Of a stretch of 13,739 nt of DNA, positions 6,541 through 13,739 are shown one piece after another. Below the pieces are notes generated by a model, which was given only the letters and a program-made list of their open reading frames with translations, was not told where the DNA came from and did not search any database. Source of the stretch: Planctomycetaceae bacterium (GTDB taxonomy: Bacteria > Planctomycetota > Planctomycetia > Planctomycetales > Planctomycetaceae). Position 1 is the first letter of the stretch, and every line of letters begins with the position of its first letter. A program made the position numbers and the translations under genes. Location: assembly GCA_020426065.1 (NCBI GenBank), contig JAGQQT010000046.1, positions 1 to 13,739 of the forward strand. The letters are read 5' to 3'.

Positions 6541-7944
6541 ATGCGGCGATTCCTACAGGTCCTTACTCTGTTCGCGATGTGCGCTGTGCATGTGCATGTG
6601 CATGGTTCAGATAGTAAACCGAATATCATTGTGATTTATACCGACGACCATGGGTATTCCGATCTGGGTTCCCAGCAGGTCTACGAGGAAGTCAAGACCC
6701 CGCACATCGACTCACTGGCTGCTGGTGGCGTGCGGATGACAGATGGATATAGCACCGCTCCGCAATGCGTGCCCTCGCGCGGAGGATTGCTCAGTGGTCA
6801 GTACCAGACGAAATTCGGATTGGAATCGAATCCGCAGATGCAGGACGCTGCCATTATGCAGCGGTTTGGTCACCTCGAAACTATTCCAGAGCGTTTAAGG
6901 AAGGCCGGTTATGTGACGGGCATGGCGGGGAAATGGCATCTGGGGATTAATGAAGCCGATGCTATCTCTGCCCATGGGTTCGACAAGGTGTATTTCAAGC
7001 ACAGCGATGGACCGGGCCATTGGAATATGAATCTGCAGGGAAAAGATATTGAACCTCAGGTACAAAAAGGGGGTGGGTATCATCTGGAACTGATCTCGGA
7101 GTTTGCCTGTGCTTTCATCGACCGTTTCCAGGACAGTCCGTTCTTTTTCTATCTCGCCTTTCGTGCACCACACGTTCCGCTCGATGCTCCCCAGAAATAC
7201 CTGAATCGCTTTCCCGGCGAGATGCCTGAGCGGAGACGTCAGGCGCTGGGAATGCTCTCGGCTGTCGATGATGGGGTGGGGCGAATCCTGGCCACGCTTC
7301 GCAGGAATGGTCTGGAAGAGAATACATTGATCTTTATCATCAGCGACAACGGGGCACCATTGAAGATTCACAAGCTTGATGCACCCGGAGGCGGTCCTGG
7401 CTGGGATGGATCGTTGAACGATCCCATGAACGGTGAAAAAGGGATGCTGACTGAGGGAGGAATCCGGGTTCCGTTTGTTGTGCACTGGAAAGGGACGATT
7501 CCTGGTGGTCAGGTTTATTCACAGCCGGTGATCACCCTTGATGTGGCAGCCACCTCCTGTGCGGTAGCTGGTCTGCCCGAGGATCCCAGCCTGGACGGTG
7601 TCAATCTGCTGCCCTATCTGAAGAAGGTTAAGAAAGGTGCACCGCACGATGTTCTCTACTGGCGGTGGCTCGGGCAGTCAGCCATTCGCAAGGGAAAGTG
7701 GAAGTACTTGCGGAGCGATGATCGTGAATATCTTTTCGACCTGGAAAAGGACTTCGAGGAAACCAATAACCTGTTGAGCAGTTCACCGAAAATCGCTGCT
7801 GACCTCCATGCCGAGTTGAGAGTCTGGGCGGAGACCCAGACTCCACCCGGCATTTGGGCGATGAAATCGGAAGGAATGAGTCGGGCTGCCCGCCAATACT
7901 TCGACTGGTATCTCGACAAAAAACGAGAAAACCGAAATCGTTAA
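6541..7944 (+). CDS. Exported type I sulfatase (formylglycine-dependent)
   Basis: A 467-residue arylsulfatase-family (S1) enzyme that hydrolyses sulfate esters. A signal peptide covers residues 1 to about 22. The metal-binding start is NIIVIYTDDHGYSDLG (D35, D36). The activation motif CVPSR at residues 76-80 matches CxPSR, and C76 would be converted to formylglycine. Other active-site landmarks are GKWHLG (130-135), APHVP (209-213), ISDNGAP (267-273) and NGEKGMLTEGGIRVP (297-311). The C-terminal part has WRWLG, KWKYL and LFDLEKDFEETNNL, typical of the family. The length is within the normal range for smaller planctomycete sulfatases. The likely substrate is a sulfated polysaccharide, but sequence alone does not say which, and no carbohydrate-binding module or glycosidase is adjacent. 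The gene is convergent with the S9 peptidase gene, with a gap of only 43 bp, and probably stands alone. Confidence 0.95.
   Translation: MRRFLQVLTLFAMCAVHVHVHGSDSKPNIIVIYTDDHGYSDLGSQQVYEEVKTPHIDSLAAGGVRMTDGYSTAPQCVPSRGGLLSGQYQTKFGLESNPQMQDAAIMQRFGHLETIPERLRKAGYVTGMAGKWHLGINEADAISAHGFDKVYFKHSDGPGHWNMNLQGKDIEPQVQKGGGYHLELISEFACAFIDRFQDSPFFFYLAFRAPHVPLDAPQKYLNRFPGEMPERRRQALGMLSAVDDGVGRILATLRRNGLEENTLIFIISDNGAPLKIHKLDAPGGGPGWDGSLNDPMNGEKGMLTEGGIRVPFVVHWKGTIPGGQVYSQPVITLDVAATSCAVAGLPEDPSLDGVNLLPYLKKVKKGAPHDVLYWRWLGQSAIRKGKWKYLRSDDREYLFDLEKDFEETNNLLSSSPKIAADLHAELRVWAETQTPPGIWAMKSEGMSRAARQYFDWYLDKKRENRNR
6586..6603 (+). repeat. Three tandem GTGCAT hexamers within the sulfatase signal peptide
   Basis: Three exact in-frame copies of GTGCAT encode alternating Val-His in the C-terminal part of the signal peptide (residues 16-21). 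Gain or loss of a unit would change signal-peptide length without shifting the frame. Confidence 0.8.
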
Positions 7945-7987
7945 GGAAGGAGCGAACAGGGCAGGTCTGTGCTCTGCGAACGGATCA

Positions 7988-10033
<2,046 letters not shown>

Positions 10034-10149
10034 TGAAAACTCTCACAAAAGAAAGTGGAAGCAACCTAACGATCCAATCGTACATTGTTCAGGATGGATC
10101 GTATGGATCCGTCCGGCGGATGATAGCACAGTTTACCAGAGAGTTGCAC

Positions 10150-10362
10150 TCATTGAAGTCCTGTCCGAATACTCCGGGCAGGAAACCGCAGGGGACCGGC
10201 AATTTGCCAAGATCCGTTCTCTATGATGCGTATTGTCATGGGGCAGACCGAATTTGCCTGACAGGTCATTTGCTCTGGTCCCGTTATGAACTGTGTGGTG
10301 AGTTTAAAATCGGTAAATGTGCCATTTTCGATTTTCGCCCATGGGCATTCAGTTTCCATCAT
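10150..10362 (-). CDS. Doubtful 70-codon ORF overlapping the stop of the phosphodiesterase gene
   Basis: The frame starts at an ATG whose last two bases are the first two of the upstream gene's TGA (ATGATG arrangement), as in translational coupling. It gives 70 residues (MMETECPWAKIENG..., ending SIRTGLQ). I do not recognise the protein. The stretch MTIRIIENGSWQIAGP looks slightly like the first strand of CDGSH iron-sulfur proteins, but no CxCx2Sx3PxCDxxH core follows in any frame that I can see, so it may be a decayed or chance frame. The rest of the gap to the peptidase gene (10034-10149) holds only a short dyad (GGATC / GATCC near 10097-10110) and the weak peptidase Shine-Dalgarno. Confidence 0.3.
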   Translation of the reverse strand: MMETECPWAKIENGTFTDFKLTTQFITGPEQMTCQANSVCPMTIRIIENGSWQIAGPLRFPARSIRTGLQ

Positions 10363-12230
10363 TGCTCACCAATCTCCACTCCTCCTCTGATCAAACCGGC
10401 AATTTCCAGAAGTAATCGTTCAGGTACGCTCATTTCAGCACGCTGTTTTAATACGGAGCGGGCCAGGGCGGGGTTGTCGGTGAGTATTCCATCTACGCCC
10501 CGGCTGATCATTTCGGACATTTGGGGACCATCATTGACTGTCCAGACGTAGATTTCCTTTCCCTGATCATGGGCAGCCTGGATCAGGTTTCGATTGGCGA
10601 AAGACGCATTGACGGCTAGAAAGTCGGCTTCGATGTTTTTTACCTTGCCGGCAGAGACAGACATGAGCAAACCCACCTCCCAGTCAGGACGAAGTGCTTT
10701 CATCTTTCTGACACCATCGATTTTCAATGACATTGCCTTCACATGAGAATTCATCTCGTGGGCTGCAACAATGCTGGCCACCCGCTGTTCCAGCTGTTGA
10801 TCGTGCCCGTAATACTTCAGTTCGATGTTTACTCCAATTTTGCCACGGCACTCCTGGAGTACCGCTGCCAGCGTCGGAACACGCTCATCCACAAACTTTC
10901 GGTCAAACCAGCTGCCGATATCGATCTTCTGCAGATCTTCCATGCGGGCATCCCAGATTTTGAGATTGAGGCCTGCCAGCTTCATGAAATCGCTATCGTG
11001 AAATACGACGACCTCTCCATCGGCTGTTTCCTGCACGTCGATTTCCACCCAGTCGGCACCGTCTGCAATTGCCTGACGAATTGAAGCCAGTGTGTTTTCA
11101 GGTGCGGATTTTGAAGCGCCACGATGCGCCATAATGGTGACATGATCTTCTGCTTGAACACCCACCAGAGTCGAAATGCTGATCCAGGTGGCGATCACAA
11201 TACTGATGAGAGTACCAATGAAGACGCGAGTGCGTGTAAGCCGGATCCCTCCCATCGGTGATACCTTGCTTGCGACCGGAATGGCCACGAGTTTACCCTC
11301 GTCCGTACATCCAAGCTGTCGATAGAGTTGAAACAGTAGTACGGCAAATGTTGTTGTGCTGAACAGGTTGACGATCAGTCCGATGGCTGCCCATAACAAC
11401 AAGACAGTTCCCACAGTCATTGCCAACAGCTGCAGCGGAGCCGTTGAGTCTGGGATGACGAGGCGGCCCAGAAGTCCGATCAGGATTGTCACGACAGTCG
11501 AAATCAGAGACGTTACGAAAAACCAGATCACCAGCCACCTTAGTATTTTGTAGCGCTGACCCTGTGCTCGCTGGTTGCTCAGACTTAATACTTCAGACGG
11601 CTTTGTTCCTTCAAAGAGGACGAGGGGAAGAGAAAAAAACCAGTTGCTGATCAGATAAAGCAGCACCAAGATCAGAATCATTCCGAGGAGCACCCCGACG
11701 GCAAGCGCTCCCATGAAAATCGGAGGCTTTTCTTTCAGGTAGTAGTTGATGTCATATTCGGAAAGCAGCGTTAGGTAAACGGCAGCGGCAATTGCCAGAA
11801 GGGGAGCAATACACACGAGTATTCTGGTGACGATGCGGATGGTAACTCGGAAGATTGGCCAGGCATGTGCCGCAGCAAATCTCAGGGCTGCGGCTGGTGT
11901 TAAAAGCTGATTCCTGTCTCTGGCATAGACGATTGCCACTAAAGCGGCCTGCTCAAATACGAGAATGGCCAGCCAGATTGCTCCCAGCAGAATCAGGCAG
12001 AAACATCCTCCTGGGCCCAGACAGAAAAACAGGATGTCCATGTCTGACAGTGTGGTTTTGCCAAAGACAGCCAGCAGGCCTCGAAACAGAAGACCAGCGA
12101 GCGGAGCCAGAATCACAATCGTAATGATTCTGCATGCCAGATACGTGGTTGCCAGTGCTGGCCAGCTGGATCTGAAATCATCGGCTGCACGGCGCACAAT
12201 TACGTTGTGATTTTTATTATTGACCGACAC
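10359..12230 (-). CDS. Membrane-anchored glycerophosphodiester phosphodiesterase
   Basis: A fusion of a multi-pass membrane domain (GPDPase_memb type) with a C-terminal GDPD catalytic domain, about 623 residues. Numbering from the GTG at 12230, roughly seven or eight hydrophobic segments fill residues 20-360, including FFCLGPGGCFCLILLGAIWL, GALAVGVLLGMILILVLLYL and VFIGTLISIVIATWI. The catalytic domain starts at about residue 365: HRGASKSAPENT (H369, R370, E378), EIDVQ (E396, D398), HD (H411) and NIELK (E470, K472), ending near VWTVNDG and GILTDNP. These are the usual metal and general acid/base residues. GDPDs split glycerophosphodiesters into sn-glycerol-3-phosphate and an alcohol. Here the enzyme is probably membrane-bound with its active site outside the cytoplasm. 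No ATG starts the frame: TTG at 12299 or GTG at 12230 or 12197 are possible, none with a Shine-Dalgarno; I took 12230. Confidence 0.9.
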   Translation of the reverse strand: MSVNNKNHNVIVRRAADDFRSSWPALATTYLACRIITIVILAPLAGLLFRGLLAVFGKTTLSDMDILFFCLGPGGCFCLILLGAIWLAILVFEQAALVAIVYARDRNQLLTPAAALRFAAAHAWPIFRVTIRIVTRILVCIAPLLAIAAAVYLTLLSEYDINYYLKEKPPIFMGALAVGVLLGMILILVLLYLISNWFFSLPLVLFEGTKPSEVLSLSNQRAQGQRYKILRWLVIWFFVTSLISTVVTILIGLLGRLVIPDSTAPLQLLAMTVGTVLLLWAAIGLIVNLFSTTTFAVLLFQLYRQLGCTDEGKLVAIPVASKVSPMGGIRLTRTRVFIGTLISIVIATWISISTLVGVQAEDHVTIMAHRGASKSAPENTLASIRQAIADGADWVEIDVQETADGEVVVFHDSDFMKLAGLNLKIWDARMEDLQKIDIGSWFDRKFVDERVPTLAAVLQECRGKIGVNIELKYYGHDQQLEQRVASIVAAHEMNSHVKAMSLKIDGVRKMKALRPDWEVGLLMSVSAGKVKNIEADFLAVNASFANRNLIQAAHDQGKEIYVWTVNDGPQMSEMISRGVDGILTDNPALARSVLKQRAEMSVPERLLLEIAGLIRGGVEIGEQ

Positions 12231-12436
12231 CGGACGGTTCCAATTCTGAGATGAGCTACTTATGGTGCTATGGCTGTGTAAAACCCAATATATCAGCAAA
12301 TGAACAGATCGACCTGCTGTAACGGTTTACCCTGCTCACAGAGACCGTCTCTCTACCATAACCGAATGCCGTGAACTAGAGTACTCTCTGATTTCAGTGA
12401 CCCAGTCCTCGTACATAATCCATTTCAGAACGTACC
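12231..12436. promoter_or_regulatory. Divergent promoter region with a 13-bp palindrome
   Basis: This gap separates the phosphodiesterase gene (minus) from the AI-2E-family gene (plus). It contains AGAGAC-C-GTCTCT, a perfect 6-bp inverted repeat around one base at 12340-12352, a plausible operator for one or both genes. TACATAAT (about 12412-12419) could act as a -10 for the plus-strand gene, with no clear -35. If the phosphodiesterase starts at TTG 12299, the left part of this gap is coding. Confidence 0.4.
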
Positions 12437-13489
12437 ATGAATGACCACCAGGACACGCCGGACAAGGCTTACCGTCAACAGGTTCAGACATTCTGCCTGA
12501 TGACGCTCACTGTCATTTCGATTGGTTTTGCCTTGTATGGATTGCGAACTGTGTTGATTCCGTTCGTGATTTCGATCTTTGTCGTGAGTGGAATCTCTCC
12601 CATTCTCGATCTGCTGCAACGACGATTGCATGTAGACAAGCTGATTGCTGCAGGCATTGCCTTTCTGGTTGGTCTGCTGTTGATGGTCGCGCTGGGATTT
12701 GCCCTGTGGTCTTCAACGGTGGAGCTGGCGAAATCGGCTCCGGCTTACAGGCAGAGAATTCAGGAGCTGATCAGTCGAGTTGAAAGCAGTCTTCCGGAGT
12801 ACTTTCGGGCACAAATGGATCCGGAGGCTAAAGAAGAATCTCCCAGAGAGCAGAAAATCGAACAGTTTCTCAATTTGCAGTTGCACAACGGGATCGGGCA
12901 GTTGTCGTCCGCACTGCAATATCTGCTTTCGACAGGAGTCATCGTACTGATTTATGTCTTCTTTCTGCTGATGGGGGAATCATCTTCCGCTCGTCCACCG
13001 CTCATCCTGGAGCAGATTGATGAGCAGATCCGGGAGTATCTCCGGCTGAAAACGGTCATCTCTCTGGTGACAGGGGCTGTATTTGGTCTGGTCCTCGCCT
13101 TATTTGATATTCCAATGGCATTGACCTTCGGTCTGCTGGCATTCCTGCTCAATTATATTCCCAATGTTGGCCCCCTGATCGCGATGGTACTCCCGCTCCC
13201 TCTGATTGTGCTTCATCCGGAAGCGACCTGGCTGGGAATCATTCTGGTGATCGCCATCACTTCAGCCGTTCAGTTTGTCAGCGGCAATATCATCGAACCG
13301 CAGGTTATGGGAGACTCAACCGATCTGCATCCCATTGTCATTCTGCTGGCCCTGATGTTCTGGGGCATGCTGTGGGGGATCATTGGCATGTTTCTTGCCA
13401 TTCCTGTTACATCCGGACTCAAGCTGGTACTCCAAAAAATGGAAGCCACCAAGCAACTCGCCTCCATTATGGCCGGACGCTGGGAGTGA
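12437..13489 (+). CDS. AI-2E / PerM-family membrane protein
   Basis: A 350-residue member of the AI-2E transporter (UPF0118, PerM/YdiK/TqsA) family. Two closely spaced hydrophobic segments lie at about residues 18-58 and a third at 68-92. A soluble, charged stretch follows (about 98-150, including ELISRVESSLPEYF), then a segment at 160-180. The family's conserved block runs from 205 to 330: REYLRLKTVISLVTGAVFG, LLNYIPNVGPLIA (237-249), QFVSGNIIEPQVMG (279-292) and LHPIVILLALMFWGMLWG (297-314). The length is typical. Family members have been linked to AI-2 export or to ion/proton antiport, and the substrate cannot be told from sequence, so the transporter name should be read as a family label. 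No clear Shine-Dalgarno precedes the ATG. The gene is convergent with the ASPIC/UnbV gene. Confidence 0.93.
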   Translation: MNDHQDTPDKAYRQQVQTFCLMTLTVISIGFALYGLRTVLIPFVISIFVVSGISPILDLLQRRLHVDKLIAAGIAFLVGLLLMVALGFALWSSTVELAKSAPAYRQRIQELISRVESSLPEYFRAQMDPEAKEESPREQKIEQFLNLQLHNGIGQLSSALQYLLSTGVIVLIYVFFLLMGESSSARPPLILEQIDEQIREYLRLKTVISLVTGAVFGLVLALFDIPMALTFGLLAFLLNYIPNVGPLIAMVLPLPLIVLHPEATWLGIILVIAITSAVQFVSGNIIEPQVMGDSTDLHPIVILLALMFWGMLWGIIGMFLAIPVTSGLKLVLQKMEATKQLASIMAGRWE

Positions 13490-13557
13490 GATCATGGCCT
13501 GGTAGTAGTTCTGGCAACTGTAGAATTGCAGTGCAGTGGAACACCTGGATCGACAAT

Positions 13558-13739
13558 TCAGGAGTCTGTTGACCGTTCAATGACCAGTGTCTGATCTACG
13601 GCAGGTGGGGCAATTTCCTGGAGTTGACCATCCGCCCAGTGGATAACGATTTTATCGATCTGATCTGACTCTCCAAGTCCAAAAGTAACGGGAAGTTCCA
13701 CTTGAGACAGATAGCTCCTGGTCGGCATGACCTGCTGCC
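13558..13739 (-). CDS. ASPIC/UnbV-domain protein, C-terminal end (truncated by the window edge)
   Basis: A frame open to the window edge encodes the last 60 residues of a minus-strand protein, ending with TGA at 13558-13560. It reads MPTRSYLSQVELPVTFGLG, then QIDKIVIHWADGQLQEI, and ends TLVIERSTDS. This is the usual C-terminus of ASPIC/UnbV domains, which follow FG-GAP/VCBS beta-propeller repeats in CRTAC1-like secreted proteins abundant in planctomycetes. The 5' part, where the propeller and signal peptide should lie, is outside the window. The 68-bp gap to the convergent AI-2E gene shows no strong terminator. Confidence 0.78.
   Translation of the reverse strand, partial: QQVMPTRSYLSQVELPVTFGLGESDQIDKIVIHWADGQLQEIAPPAVDQTLVIERSTDS

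Noticed and set aside
13490..13557. Possible hairpin between convergent genes (GTTC...GAAC)
   Set aside because: Arms pair imperfectly and there is no T-tract; not a convincing terminator.

Overview
The window looks like chromosomal DNA of a planctomycete, possibly Gimesia-like. The reasons are a type I sulfatase with the CxPSR motif, an exported S9 peptidase, an ASPIC/UnbV C-terminus, sparse Shine-Dalgarno sequences with TTG or GTG start candidates, and moderate GC. This assignment is by inference only; there is no rRNA or marker gene. I see no tRNA, rRNA, CRISPR array, IS element or phage gene.

Layout from left to right. (1) 25-2623, minus strand: a TetR-family repressor gene followed by an exported DUF1254/DUF1214 protein, and then a 3'-terminal remnant of a second DUF1214 gene. 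The TetR promoter has a consensus -35 box, one palindrome in the -35/-10 spacer and a second, similar palindrome over the start codon, centred 22 bp apart; this is a clear autoregulatory layout. (2) 2737-3229: a perfect 23-bp terminator hairpin and a short minus-strand hypothetical gene whose reading frame is split by a TAG. (3) 3275-6266: a likely nitrosative-stress module. A short (class III-like) hybrid cluster protein and a protoglobin lie together on the minus strand, and an Fe-S type Rrf2 regulator is divergent from them across about 610 bp. That gap holds an 18-bp palindrome next to TATAAT sequences. (4) 6541-10033: an exported sulfatase (plus) convergent with an exported prolyl-oligopeptidase family enzyme (minus). 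(5) 10150-12230: a membrane-anchored glycerophosphodiester phosphodiesterase (minus) with a doubtful small ORF overlapping its stop codon. (6) 12437-13489: an AI-2E/PerM-family membrane protein (plus), divergent from the phosphodiesterase. (7) 13558-13739: the 3' end of a minus-strand gene with an ASPIC/UnbV domain, cut by the window edge.

The best candidate for an under-described system is the Rrf2 / Hcp / protoglobin group. It pairs an NO-reducing hybrid cluster enzyme with a gas-binding haem protein in one transcription unit, apparently under an Fe-S cluster regulator and without the usual Hcr reductase. The second is the TetR-DUF1254 unit, whose promoter predicts an almost leaderless mRNA under dual-operator control. 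The remaining genes are ordinary planctomycete envelope and secreted functions.
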